64,000 nt of DNA from Firmicutes bacterium HGW-Firmicutes-14 (GCA_002840275.1 PHAB01000003.1:62001-126000); one strand, 5' to 3'; shown: positions 36,201-44,627, numbered from the stretch's first letter. Translations and numbers: made by a program. The notes: generated by a model from the sequence alone, not told the origin.

Positions 36201-36784
36201 AATACGAACGGGTAAAAGAGCGTTACGATTTTCTCAGCAGGCAGTATGCAGACCTGGAACAGGCAAAAGAATCCCTGTATAAGGTCATTAATGAAATGGA
36301 ACAGATTATGACCAGGAAATTCCGGGAGGCCTTCAGTGAAATCAACAGGAATTTCGGTGAAGTGTTTGCCAAGCTTTTTGGCGGAGGTAAGGCTGAACTG
36401 ATAATGACTGACTATGAGAACCTGCTGGAAAGTGGAATCGATATTATGGCCCAGCCGCCCGGAAAGAAAAATCAGCACCTTTCCCTTCTGTCCGGAGGAG
36501 AACGGGCCTTGACGGCAATTTCGCTGCTGTTTGCAATTCTCAGGACGAAACCGAGCCCCTTTTGTGTGCTGGACGAAATTGAGGCATCCCTTGATGAAGC
36601 CAATGTTGACCGGTTTGCAGAATATCTCATGGACATTGCCCGGAATACCCAGTTCATTGTGATAACCCACAGGAAGGGGACCATGGAAGTTGCCAACATA
36701 CTTTACGGGGTGACGATGGATGAATCAAGTGTTACCAAAATGGTATCAATGAAACTGAGTGATGCGGTCAGCAAGGTGAGCTGA
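33215..36784 (+). CDS. smc: Chromosome segregation protein SMC
   Basis: 1189-residue SMC ATPase that compacts and segregates the chromosome with ScpA/ScpB. Walker A GPNGSGKSN at residues 31-39, long coiled coils, a hinge around 515-650 (HGVMAEKIRVPAEFETAVEVALG ... GGSMTGGSYRKGSS), returning coiled coil, then the ABC signature LSGGERALTAISLLFAI and Walker B FCVLDEIEASLDEANV. TTG 33215 follows AAGGAGGAGACC; the frame extends to 33104, but that stretch is unlike SMC. Normal neighbours rnc and ftsY are nearby but separated by inserted genes. Confidence 0.97.
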   Translation: MYLKRLEIQGFKSLADKIDLQFNQGITAVVGPNGSGKSNIADAVRWVLGEQSVKSLRGARMEDVIFSGSDRRKPVGMAEVSLTLDNSSSVFPLDYSEITITRRVYRSGESEYLLNKASCRLRDIHELFMDTGIGREGYSIIGQGKIDEILSTKSEDRRTIIEEAAGIVKYKTRKQKAVKKLTDTEQNLVRISDIISELETQAGPLEEQSIRAREYLGYREELCDLEINVLVNQIVDQKQKMEEMKTTEQELNRNQIESETFVRSLESEIEELKLAAGKLEEEVSSMQKEIYSTGNLMEKKEAEITVSRERAKDIDRRRKYLGEEIIELSEKEKEEKERHSGDEEALAGLRERINKDERDLAENEEKLICAEAGFLEEQKRIEERKADIIELLNDMAGTRNGINSGETEINNLKKRLGQLEMQHERLLAELKDNKERETALNRKITGINEKIETVEDQKLDSVRKRDDLGSKLVKMNEEAAGKRELLQQKKSRLSALKELQKDYEGYFKGVREVLVHYRGKDKINGIHGVMAEKIRVPAEFETAVEVALGSSLQHIITQTDVDARDAIEFLKKNKAGRATFLPLNTIKPARGKDSAVPRIEGVFGRAAELVQYDDIYKDIVEYLLGRVIIVRDIRDAVEISKATGYSMKTVTLDGDVVNPGGSMTGGSYRKGSSNLLGRMREIEETSGLAAHMDKELQDLAGHISGLQVEYENCEKQIKSLDIELHELFIEKNSTAKDLDITKQDRARIDSSLNLIVDEKTVIGKDIENAEGKINDLRLRLNELQLMDESARNSINELLEKLADREEEKARLAETVTGIRVKLAGMQQEELNYAQIMDRVAQTIEEIKKQVQKKDREIKDLDTQQEALGRQIECLETEIRELSQEKGQREEILNRLKNEKQALSGEIFRKEGEVKALSKEISQLREQAHASDVRMARIEFDIENSLAKLAEEFQVTFEEALLKKSEIKNKRETMSRIRMLKESILALGNVNVGAVEEYERVKERYDFLSRQYADLEQAKESLYKVINEMEQIMTRKFREAFSEINRNFGEVFAKLFGGGKAELIMTDYENLLESGIDIMAQPPGKKNQHLSLLSGGERALTAISLLFAILRTKPSPFCVLDEIEASLDEANVDRFAEYLMDIARNTQFIVITHRKGTMEVANILYGVTMDESSVTKMVSMKLSDAVSKVS

Positions 36785-36829
36785 TTTAAAGACTGACTGA
36801 TTTTACTGGATATTTTTATATTGAATACT

Positions 36830-36882
36830 GACAAATACCCCCGGATAAAACTAGTTGTAGACAAATACGATTAACCGGGGGA
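36830..36882 (+). promoter_or_regulatory. Inverted repeat covering the ribosome site of the MPN-like gene
   Basis: CCCCCGG (36838-36844) is complementary to CCGGGGG (36875-36881), which includes the Shine-Dalgarno GGGGGA of the next gene. GACAAATAC occurs twice (36830-36838 and 36860-36868), 30 bases apart. Pairing would hide the ribosome site and might also act as a weak terminator of smc (A/T-rich run follows). Regulatory meaning is inference. Confidence 0.5.
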
Positions 36883-36888
36883 ATTTTT

Positions 36889-38028
36889 ATGGAAATCAGA
36901 GGAATTGCAGGGTTTATTGTAAAAAAACTGGTAGATACCACCAGGGAAATCAGCCAGGGCAGGAATGCAGGATGCATTGGGTTTGTTAATGAAGAGGGGA
37001 TTATTGACAGGATGACTCCCTTTGTTAAAGGTGGTATAAGCGGAATGCCTCTCAGAAAACTGCTGGATAATATAACTGAAATGAAGGGGAAGAGCCTTAT
37101 TGAAGGACTGGAAATGATTCCGGACAACTCGGTTCTTATAACCACCAGGCCCGGTAAGACAGGTCTGATTACCGATGTGACAGGGGTTGACTTTTTCAAC
37201 ATGCCAATCATCTCAATAGGAGTTAAACACGGTGAAATGGCTGGAATCGCTGTCATATACCCGAAAAATGAATATTTTGACATGGCTACCCAGTCAGAAG
37301 AAGTGGACCTTAAAATACTGGCAGCCCATACCCCGGAGGAGGAGAAAGAGGTGTTAAGAGCTTCTACTGAACTCAGTCTTAAATACCTTGATGTTTCTAC
37401 AGGGCTTGAAATAGTGGAAACACCTGAAACTGAACCTGTCATCAGGCTGAACAGAAGAGAACCGTTCAAATTACCAAAACTAAAAGTAGATTCTATATCA
37501 GAAAAATTTGCCGGGGAACTGGTGAAAAAATCAATGGAAATCGGACAGGGCAGGGAAGTGGCGGCTATTGGAGAAGTAGACGATAACGGTCACATCAGTA
37601 AAAGGGGTGAAACCGTGGTAGGCGGAATCGGATATGTCCCCTCCAGGGTGCTGGCGTCCAGTTGTGTCGACATTACAGGGAAGTCACTGAGGGAAATATA
37701 CTCAAAGGTAATTCCGGAAAACGGGGTGATTGTCCATACACACCCGGGCGGAACAGGAGTCATGCACATGGGAGATGCTAATGCGGGGCCGGGTTCCTGG
37801 GGCAGGCCGATAGTTGCCATAGGGCACGACAATGCCGGCAGGATGAGGGGCGCAACGGTGATAGAGGCTGTTCATGAAGTATATGACTTTGCCGATGAGG
37901 ATGAAGAACTGGGACTTAAGTTTTTTGATGCGGAGACCCCGGAAGAGGAATCAGAAATCAGAAACAGGAAATTCGGTGTGGCCCAGGAGTATACTAATTT
38001 ATGCAAACCAATTGAGATAAGACCTTAA
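36889..38028 (+). CDS. Tandem MPN/JAMM-like repeat protein
   Basis: 379-residue protein made of two homologous halves (about 1-165 and 200-379), each with an S/GQGRxxxxIGxVxxxG start, an I/V-rich strand and a MPI/RPI-xxIG strand. The second half has H283-T-H285-P, seven residues, H293, two residues, D296, and an upstream Glu223. This matches the JAMM zinc-protease spacing HxH-x7-S-xx-D, with His replacing Ser. In the first half the corresponding site is TTRPGKTG, so metal ligands are lost. I do not recognise a named family. A catalytic plus a pseudo-catalytic domain, cutting isopeptide-like or peptide bonds, is inference. Lies between smc and ftsY. Confidence 0.7.
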   Translation: MEIRGIAGFIVKKLVDTTREISQGRNAGCIGFVNEEGIIDRMTPFVKGGISGMPLRKLLDNITEMKGKSLIEGLEMIPDNSVLITTRPGKTGLITDVTGVDFFNMPIISIGVKHGEMAGIAVIYPKNEYFDMATQSEEVDLKILAAHTPEEEKEVLRASTELSLKYLDVSTGLEIVETPETEPVIRLNRREPFKLPKLKVDSISEKFAGELVKKSMEIGQGREVAAIGEVDDNGHISKRGETVVGGIGYVPSRVLASSCVDITGKSLREIYSKVIPENGVIVHTHPGGTGVMHMGDANAGPGSWGRPIVAIGHDNAGRMRGATVIEAVHEVYDFADEDEELGLKFFDAETPEEESEIRNRKFGVAQEYTNLCKPIEIRP

Positions 38029-38132
38029 TTATGTTAAAATAATTGGGTTAAGGCACATGCCTTAATCCAGTTTTTAATAATGGGACAAAATTATTGTTAT
38101 ATAATAAACAATTAATTCAGGGGGAGAAAAAG

Positions 38133-39044
38133 GTGGGTTTTTTTTCTAAACTTAAAGAAGGCCTGGCCAAAACCAGGCATGGATTTGTAGAAAAAATAGA
38201 AAACCTCGTCAGTGGAGGAAAAAAGATTGATGAAGAGCTGTACGAGGAGCTGGAGGAAGTGCTCATACAGGCCGATGTGGGTGTTAACACGGCCGTCGAA
38301 CTGGTGGAAGACCTGAGAAAGGCAGTAAGAGATAGAAAAGTTGAGGATTCATCAGAACTTAAAGATATTCTTAAAGAATTAATATCTGACCGTCTGGGTT
38401 CCGGAGATGAGGGTATTAATCTTAATGGACATCCGGCAGTGGTAGTGGTTATTGGAGTTAACGGTGCCGGTAAAACCACAACCATAGGAAAGTTGGCCTA
38501 TAACCTGAAACAGCAGGGCAAAAGGGTACTGCTTGCAGCCGGAGACACATTTCGGGCAGCAGCAATTGACCAGCTGGAAATCTGGAGCGGCAGGACCGGT
38601 TGTGAATTAATCAAACACAAAGAAGGCGCCGACCCGGCCGCGGTTGTATATGATGCCATTCAGGCGGCAAAGGCCAGAAATGTTGATGTTTTGATTGTTG
38701 ATACCGCCGGCCGGCTGCACACTAAGATAAACCTGATGGAAGAACTTAAAAAAGTATTCAGGGTAATTTCCCGGGAAATTCAGAGAGACCCTGATGAGGT
38801 ATTCCTTGTTCTTGATGCCACTACCGGACAAAATGCCATCAGTCAGGCCAAGCTTTTTAATGAGGCCGCCGGCATAACCGGGATAATCCTGACCAAACTC
38901 GACGGCACTGCCAAGGGTGGGGTTATAATCGGAATCAAGTCTGAACTTGACATTCCGGTCAAATATATTGGTATCGGAGAGAAGATAGACGACCTGAAGG
39001 AATTCCGACCGGGAGAATTTGCAGATGCCCTTTTTGCCGAATAA
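38133..39044 (+). CDS. ftsY: Signal recognition particle receptor FtsY
   Basis: 303-residue SRP GTPase that receives ribosome-nascent chain complexes at the membrane. N domain [25 protein letters not shown]1 [15 protein letters not shown], the [11 protein letters not shown] insertion-box region, G3 DTAGRLHT, G4 [13 protein letters not shown] 38133 behind TTCAGGGGGAGAAAAAG; the frame opening at 38094 has no ribosome site. Its partner Ffh is encoded at 50936, unusually far away for this gene order. Confidence 0.96.
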   Translation: MGFFSKLKEGLAKTRHGFVEKIENLVSGGKKIDEELYEELEEVLIQADVGVNTAVELVEDLRKAVRDRKVEDSSELKDILKELISDRLGSGDEGINLNGHPAVVVVIGVNGAGKTTTIGKLAYNLKQQGKRVLLAAGDTFRAAAIDQLEIWSGRTGCELIKHKEGADPAAVVYDAIQAAKARNVDVLIVDTAGRLHTKINLMEELKKVFRVISREIQRDPDEVFLVLDATTGQNAISQAKLFNEAAGITGIILTKLDGTAKGGVIIGIKSELDIPVKYIGIGEKIDDLKEFRPGEFADALFAE

Positions 39045-39103
39045 CCGGCGCAGAAACTGCAGGTATTCGGGTAATCCTGATCAGTGAGCGGGAGGAAAAG
39101 AAT

Positions 39104-39913
39104 ATGGTCCGTATTGGAATAATCGGAGGTACAGGCGTATATGACCCCAAAATCCTTAAGGATATTTCGGAGGAACATATCAGGACTGACTATGGAAATA
39201 TCAGGGTTACTGTGGGAAAACATAACGGAATTCCGGTGGCATTTCTCCCCAGGCACGGAGAAGATCATACAATCCCTCCGCACAGGGTGAATTACAGGGG
39301 TAACATAATGGCCCTGAGGAAACTGGGAGTGGAAAGGATTTTAGCCACAGGCGCGGTCGGATCCCTCAACCTGAAAATGAACCCAGGCGAATTTGTCCTG
39401 GTTGACCAGTTTATTGATTTTACCAAAAACCGGCCCCATACCTTTTTTGAGGACGGGGAAAAGGGAGTAGTCCATATTGACATGACAGAGCCATATTGCC
39501 GGGAATTCCGCAAAATAGTTGCAACTGCTGCGGCAACACTGGAAATTCCGCTGAAAACAAGAGGGACATATATATGTACAGAAGGGCCGAGATTTGAAAC
39601 ACCGGCCGAGATAAAGATGTATAGTCTGCTGGGCGGCCACCTGGTAGGGATGACAGGTGTGCCTGAAGTGGTTTTGGCCAGGGAAGCGGAAATGTGTTAT
39701 GTGACAGTTGCGATGATAACCAATTTTGCCGCCGGAATTTCTCCCAAACCCCTTACCCATACCGAGGTTTTGGAAGCTATGGGTCGAAGTAATGACAATC
39801 TGAGAAAACTGATAATGAGGGTAATCGAGATGATTCCAGAGGGAAGAAACTGTGAATGCCAGAATTCTATAGAGGAACTTGGTTCCCTGGGCCAGGGAAG
39901 GTTCCTGTCATAA
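39104..39913 (+). CDS. mtnP: Methylthio-nucleoside phosphorylase (MTAP/MTIP family)
   Basis: 269-residue purine nucleoside phosphorylase of the MTAP family. [13 protein letters not shown] is the N-terminal phosphate loop, [22 protein letters not shown] and [13 protein letters not shown] are family motifs, and [29 protein letters not shown] forms the base site. MTAP enzymes for adenine carry TDYD there; this protein has N207 (TNFAAG), as in 6-oxopurine-preferring methylthioinosine phosphorylases. That suggests MTI to methylthioribose-1-phosphate plus hypoxanthine, matching the deaminase gene mtaD in the operon. ATG behind GCGGGAGGAAAAG. First gene of a six-gene block. Confidence 0.9.
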   Translation: MVRIGIIGGTGVYDPKILKDISEEHIRTDYGNIRVTVGKHNGIPVAFLPRHGEDHTIPPHRVNYRGNIMALRKLGVERILATGAVGSLNLKMNPGEFVLVDQFIDFTKNRPHTFFEDGEKGVVHIDMTEPYCREFRKIVATAAATLEIPLKTRGTYICTEGPRFETPAEIKMYSLLGGHLVGMTGVPEVVLAREAEMCYVTVAMITNFAAGISPKPLTHTEVLEAMGRSNDNLRKLIMRVIEMIPEGRNCECQNSIEELGSLGQGRFLS

Positions 39914-39927
39914 GAAAGGTGTTGCCA

Positions 39928-41058
39928 ATGAAGACAATGGAATGGCGGGATAAAGGCCTTGACCTGCTGGACCAGACAGGACTGCCGCAGGCAGTCAGGT
40001 ATATCCGGTGTACATCGGCAGAAGATGTAGCCGATGCTATCCGGACTATGAAGGTCAGGGGTGCGCCGGCCATCGGAGCAGCGGCTGCCTACGGGCTTGT
40101 CCTTGGCACCATAAGCCTCGAATGTGGTGAGCAAGCGGAGTTTATCAGGGAAACCGAAAAAACAGCTAATATGCTGGGTTCCACCAGACCTACCGCAGTG
40201 AACCTCTTCTGGGCACTGGAAAGGATGGTTAAAGCTGCAAGAATGGCCGGTGTGGAAAAACCTGCTGAAATAAAAGAACTTTTGTTAAAGGAAGCAAATA
40301 ATATATTCCGGGAAGACCTGGAAATGAACAAAAAAATAGGCATGTATGGCAATAAACTAGTGCCTAATAAGGCGGGTATTCTTACCCACTGTAATGCCGG
40401 CGCCCTGGCAACCGCCGGATACGGTACCGCCCTTGGGGTCATCCGGGCGGCTCATGAACAAGGGAAGGAAATACATGTATATGCCGATGAAACAAGGCCC
40501 CTGTTACAGGGTGCACGGCTGACTGCCTGGGAGCTGATGCAGGACAGTATACCCGTTACCCTCATCACTGATAATATGGCCGGATATGTGATGAAAAAAG
40601 GCCTTATAAACCTGGCAGTGGTCGGAGCTGACCGCATAACTGCCAATGGGGATGTGGCCAACAAGATTGGTACATACACTGTCGCAGTATTGTGCAAAGA
40701 GCATGGAATCCCCTTTTACGTAGCTGCACCTGGTTCAACCATTGACATGGGACTTGAATCCGGAGAAGACATTATCATCGAAGAGAGGAACCCGGAGGAA
40801 GTGACAGGTATTGCGGGACATTTGACAGCTCCGGAGGGAGTGAGGGTTTTAAACCCCGCCTTTGATGTAACTCCAAATAGCCTGGTAACAGCTATTATTA
40901 CAGACAGGGGAATTATCAGGCCGCCCTATAAAGATAATTTGAAAAAACATTACAATAAGGAGGGTAACAATGGATTATATAATAAGGGATATAAAGCTTG
41001 CACCGTCCGGGAAACTAAAAATAGACTGGGTAAAGGAACACATGCCGGTTCTGAATGA
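39928..41058 (+). CDS. mtnA: S-methyl-5-thioribose-1-phosphate isomerase
   Basis: 376-residue MtnA that opens methylthioribose-1-phosphate to the ribulose form. Signatures: MKVRGAPAIGAAAAYG, STRPTAVNLFWAL, ILTHCNAGALATAGYGTALG with the catalytic cysteine, VYADETRPLLQGARLTAWEL, and VGADRITANGDVANKIGTY with the catalytic Asp. ATG 39928 behind AAGAAAGGTG. The C-terminus runs about 30 residues past the usual GIIRPPY end and overlaps the next gene by 89 bases, so the natural stop seems to have been lost or the tail is non-essential. Confidence 0.95.
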   Translation: MKTMEWRDKGLDLLDQTGLPQAVRYIRCTSAEDVADAIRTMKVRGAPAIGAAAAYGLVLGTISLECGEQAEFIRETEKTANMLGSTRPTAVNLFWALERMVKAARMAGVEKPAEIKELLLKEANNIFREDLEMNKKIGMYGNKLVPNKAGILTHCNAGALATAGYGTALGVIRAAHEQGKEIHVYADETRPLLQGARLTAWELMQDSIPVTLITDNMAGYVMKKGLINLAVVGADRITANGDVANKIGTYTVAVLCKEHGIPFYVAAPGSTIDMGLESGEDIIIEERNPEEVTGIAGHLTAPEGVRVLNPAFDVTPNSLVTAIITDRGIIRPPYKDNLKKHYNKEGNNGLYNKGYKACTVRETKNRLGKGTHAGSE

Positions 41059-42223
41059 AATAAGGGCTGATTTTGAAAAAACCAGGCCGTTCGAAGGGGT
41101 CAGGGTTGCGGTAAGCATCCACCTGGAGGCTAAGACCGCTTACCTGGCCAAGGTCCTGAAAGCCGGTGGGGCTGATGTTTCTATTTCCGGCAGCAATCCC
41201 CTTTCTACCCAGGATGATGTGGCCGCTGCCCTGGCTGATGAAGGTATTAAGGTTTACTCCTGGTATAATGCAACCTCTGATGAATACAAATCACATCTGA
41301 TTAAGGTGCTTGAAAATAAACCTCAGATAGTTATAGATGACGGGGGTGACCTGGTCAGCCTTTTGCACAATGAGTGCAGCAGCCTGGCAGAAGAGGTTAT
41401 CGGCGGCTGTGAGGAAACCACAACCGGAGTCCTTCGCCTTGAAGCCATGGAAAAAGCAGGCTTTCTGAGATTTCCTATGATGGCAGTTAATGATGCCCTT
41501 TGTAAATACCTGTTTGATAACCGCTATGGGACCGGTGAATCTGTATGGACCGGCATCATGAGAACTACCAATCTTATTGTTGCCGGGAAGACCGTTGTAG
41601 TCGCCGGGTATGGATGGTGTGGCAAGGGAATAGCGATGAAGGCCAAGGGTTTGGGTGCCAGGGTTATAATAACCGAAATAGACCCGATAAAAGCCATTGA
41701 AGCACATATGGACGGGTTCAGGGTTATGACCATGGATGATGCCGCATCAATGGGAGATGTTTTTATAACTGTTACCGGGTGTAAGGATGTTATCAGGGGC
41801 AGGCATTATGAAAAAATGAAAAACGGCGTCCTTCTGGCTAATGCAGGGCATTTTGATGTGGAGGTAAATAAGCCGGAACTGGCCGGACTGGCTTCCGGCT
41901 CACGTGTAGTCAGGCATAACATCCAGGAATATACCATGGCCGACGGCCGGAAAATTTACCTGCTGGCAGAGGGCCGGCTTGTAAACCTGGCAGCAGGAGA
42001 CGGGCATCCGGCGGAAATAATGGATATGTCCTTTGCTCTGCAGGCTTTATCCGCAAAATACATGCTGGAAAACGGCAGGAAATTGGATAAAAAGGTTTAT
42101 AAGGTAGCGGACGAAATTGACCAAAAGGTGGCGGAATTAAAACTAAAATCCATGGGAACCGGGATCGACAGGCTTACTCCCGAACAGGAAAAATACCTGT
42201 ATGGATGGGAGCACGGCGAATAG
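40970..42223 (+). CDS. ahcY: Adenosylhomocysteinase family (SAH or S-inosylhomocysteine hydrolase)
   Basis: 417-residue NAD-dependent hydrolase of the short, archaeal-like type. Substrate-domain motifs SIHLEAKTAYLAKVLKAGGADV and GGCEETTTGVLRL, the NAD fold VVVAGYGWCGKGIAMKAKGLGARVIITEIDP, and C-terminal LAAGDGHPAEIMDMSFALQ. It splits SAH into homocysteine and adenosine. Methanogens use the same family on S-inosylhomocysteine after deamination by an MtaD/DadD enzyme, and an mtaD gene lies in this operon, so the inosyl substrate is possible. ATG 40970 follows AAGGAGGGTAAC, inside the mtnA tail. Confidence 0.95.
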   Translation: MDYIIRDIKLAPSGKLKIDWVKEHMPVLNEIRADFEKTRPFEGVRVAVSIHLEAKTAYLAKVLKAGGADVSISGSNPLSTQDDVAAALADEGIKVYSWYNATSDEYKSHLIKVLENKPQIVIDDGGDLVSLLHNECSSLAEEVIGGCEETTTGVLRLEAMEKAGFLRFPMMAVNDALCKYLFDNRYGTGESVWTGIMRTTNLIVAGKTVVVAGYGWCGKGIAMKAKGLGARVIITEIDPIKAIEAHMDGFRVMTMDDAASMGDVFITVTGCKDVIRGRHYEKMKNGVLLANAGHFDVEVNKPELAGLASGSRVVRHNIQEYTMADGRKIYLLAEGRLVNLAAGDGHPAEIMDMSFALQALSAKYMLENGRKLDKKVYKVADEIDQKVAELKLKSMGTGIDRLTPEQEKYLYGWEHGE

Positions 42224-42242
42224 ACGAAACGGGGTATGTTTA

Positions 42243-44024
42243 ATGTACGGCTGGACCGGAAAAATACTGAGAATCAACCTGACAGACCAAAACATATCGA
42301 CAGAACACCCGGACCATGACCGTTACCGTGAATTTCTGGGGGGAAGGGGACTGGGGTGCAGGTTCCTGTGGGATGAAGTGGGCCCAGGGACAGACCCTCT
42401 ATCTCCTGGAAACAAGCTTATTTTCATGACCGGACCGATTACCGGCACCAGGGTTCCCGCATCTGGGAGATTTTCGGTGACTGCTAAATCTCCCCTGACA
42501 GGAACTGTCTTTGATTCAAACTCCGGGGGAATCTGGGGTGTGCGGCTGAAAAAAGCCGGTTATGATGGGTTGATAATTGAAGGCAGGTCTGATCAACCGG
42601 TCTATTTAGTTATTGATGAAAAACAAGTAAGGATAAAAGACGCCGGCGGTCTATGGGGGTTGGATGTGCCCAAAACCACCGGGCTGATACAAGATGCGGA
42701 AGGGAAGGCCTTCAGTGTGGCCTGTATCGGCCCAGCCGGTGAAAACCTGGTAAGAATATCATGTATAATGAATGATAACAACAGGGCTATGGGTCGCGGG
42801 GGACTGGGAGCTGTTATGGGTTTCAAGAATCTGAAGGCAATAGCTGTTAAAGGATCCCGGCAAGTCCCGGCGGCAGACGGGGAAAAACTCGATTTTCTTA
42901 ATTATGAAACAGAAAAATGGCTGAAGGCAAATCCTATAACATCCCAGGGCCTGCCGGAATTTGGTACTCCTGTATTGGTCAACCTGTTCAATGAATATGG
43001 CATTTTCCCATCTTATAACTTCAGGGAATCCCAATTCCCTGACGCTGAAAAAATATCCGGTGAGACCCTGGCGGAAGAACTGCTCGTTAAAAAGAAAGGG
43101 TGCTATGGGTGTCCAATAAAATGTACCAGGGTGACCAGAACGGGAAGCGATTCCGGTGAAGGCCCGGAATATGAATCGATATGGTCTCTCGGTCCGGAAT
43201 GCGGAATCAGCGATCTGGAAACCATTGCCGAAGCCAACTATCTTTGTAACCGGCTGGGACTTGATACTATTTCCACGGGTGTGACCATCGGCTGTGCCAT
43301 GGAGATGACGGAAAACGGAACATTTGATTCAGGGATAAGGTTTGGTGAACAGGACAAACTGAAACCCCTGATCAGTGATATCGCATATAAGCAGGGTATA
43401 GGGGCCGAACTGGCGGATGGTTCCCGTATATTTTCAGAGAAGCACGGCGGGAACGGGTTTGCCATGCAGGTAAAAGGCCTCGAACTGCCGGCATATGATC
43501 CCCGCGGACTCCAGGGAATGGGTCTCGGATTTGCTACCTCCAACAGGGGGGGCTGTCATTTAAGGGCCTATATGGTTGGCCCGGAAGTCCTCGGTGTGCC
43601 TAAAATGGTAGACCGGTTCTCTTCCCGCGGCAAGGCCGGACTGACAATTTTTTATCAAAACCTGAATGCGGCAATCGATTCATTGGTTATATGTAAGTTT
43701 GCCGCCCTGGCGGTTTCGGAGGAGTACTTTGCCAGAATTCTGACTGCAGTTACCGGTATACATTACAAGCCCCAGGACCTGCATTTGGCAGGGGAAAGAA
43801 TCTGGAACCTGGAGCGAATATATAATATTAGGGAAGGGTTTTCCTCCAGAGATGACGGGCTTCCCGAACGTCTCCTGAGGGAGCCGGTTAAAAACGGACC
43901 CTCAAAAGGGCATGTTGTGGAATTAGACAGTATGCTAAAAGATTACTACAGGTTCAGGGGCTGGGACAGTACAGGAACCCCTGCCGGGAAAAAACTGTCT
44001 GAACTAGGTTTGGAGGGGATCTGA
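42243..44024 (+). CDS. aor: Aldehyde:ferredoxin oxidoreductase (tungsten/molybdenum type)
   Basis: 593-residue AOR that oxidises aldehydes to acids and reduces ferredoxin. N-terminal MYGWTGKILRINLTD and YREFLGGRGLG are diagnostic, FMTGPITGTRVPASGRFSV and SNSGGIWGVRLKKAGYDG belong to the pterin site, and the [4Fe-4S] ligands are CYGCPIKC plus the distal Cys in VICKFA. ATG 42243, 19 bases after ahcY. Its stop overlaps the aldolase start (TGATG), so the two are translationally coupled. The likely aldehyde is the one released by that aldolase. Cofactor W or Mo cannot be told from sequence. Confidence 0.93.
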   Translation: MYGWTGKILRINLTDQNISTEHPDHDRYREFLGGRGLGCRFLWDEVGPGTDPLSPGNKLIFMTGPITGTRVPASGRFSVTAKSPLTGTVFDSNSGGIWGVRLKKAGYDGLIIEGRSDQPVYLVIDEKQVRIKDAGGLWGLDVPKTTGLIQDAEGKAFSVACIGPAGENLVRISCIMNDNNRAMGRGGLGAVMGFKNLKAIAVKGSRQVPAADGEKLDFLNYETEKWLKANPITSQGLPEFGTPVLVNLFNEYGIFPSYNFRESQFPDAEKISGETLAEELLVKKKGCYGCPIKCTRVTRTGSDSGEGPEYESIWSLGPECGISDLETIAEANYLCNRLGLDTISTGVTIGCAMEMTENGTFDSGIRFGEQDKLKPLISDIAYKQGIGAELADGSRIFSEKHGGNGFAMQVKGLELPAYDPRGLQGMGLGFATSNRGGCHLRAYMVGPEVLGVPKMVDRFSSRGKAGLTIFYQNLNAAIDSLVICKFAALAVSEEYFARILTAVTGIHYKPQDLHLAGERIWNLERIYNIREGFSSRDDGLPERLLREPVKNGPSKGHVVELDSMLKDYYRFRGWDSTGTPAGKKLSELGLEGI

Positions 44025-44614
44025 TGTACAGGGAATTCAGCCGGATCGGACGGGACCTTTTTATCCAGGGTCTGAACAGCTCTCATAGCGGAAATATGAG
44101 TGTACGCCTCGGGGACAGGCTGGTTATAACCAGGAGAGGTTCAATGCTGGGCAGTCTTGAAGAAAAAGACCTGGTTGAGACAGGAATTGAAAAGAATGAC
44201 AGCCACATAACCCTGGCTTCTACTGAAATCGGTGTACACAGGGCTATTTACAGGAACACACCGGCCCTGGCAATAGTACATGCCCACCCTGTCTATGCCA
44301 CAGCACTGTCACTGGTAGATGATGAGATAATCCCCATCGATTCTGAGGGGCAATATATGCTGCACCGAATCCCTGTCATTGGGCTGGAACACACTGTTGG
44401 TTCTGAGGAAGCAGCCAGGATTCTCCCTGAATACCTGAGGGAATATAAGATTGTCATGATTAGGGGGCATGGGAGTTTTGCCACGGGTCAGCTCATTGAA
44501 GAGGCTTACCAGTGGACATCCAGCCTGGAAAACATATGTAGGATTATATACCTTACAAGAACACTGAAAGGTGAAATTAAGGAAGATAAGAATAAAAAAT
44601 ATAACCAATGGTAA
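44024..44614 (+). CDS. Class II aldolase/adducin family protein (candidate 5-methylthioribulose-1-phosphate or deoxyribulose-1-phosphate aldolase)
   Basis: 196-residue zinc aldolase of the FucA/AraD family. Zinc ligands in VHAHPVYATAL (HxH) and RGHGSFATG (His), and the catalytic Glu in STEIGVHRAIY; SSHSGNMSVRLGDRLVITRRGSMLG is the phosphate site. Class II aldolases of this kind cleave methylthioribulose-1-phosphate to DHAP and methylthioacetaldehyde in the DHAP shunt, or 5-deoxyribulose-1-phosphate to DHAP and acetaldehyde. With mtnA upstream and AOR coupled, one of these is the best guess. MtnB dehydratase, also in the family, is the alternative, but no mtnC/mtnD partners are present. Confidence 0.85.
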   Translation: MYREFSRIGRDLFIQGLNSSHSGNMSVRLGDRLVITRRGSMLGSLEEKDLVETGIEKNDSHITLASTEIGVHRAIYRNTPALAIVHAHPVYATALSLVDDEIIPIDSEGQYMLHRIPVIGLEHTVGSEEAARILPEYLREYKIVMIRGHGSFATGQLIEEAYQWTSSLENICRIIYLTRTLKGEIKEDKNKKYNQW

Positions 44615-44627
44615 GGAGGCTGTATAT

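Noticed and set aside
44024-44614. Assignment as MtnB (methylthioribulose-1-P dehydratase)
   Set aside because: Same fold, but the downstream oxygen-dependent MtnC/MtnD steps are absent and an anaerobic AOR is coupled instead; aldolase is the better reading though not proven.
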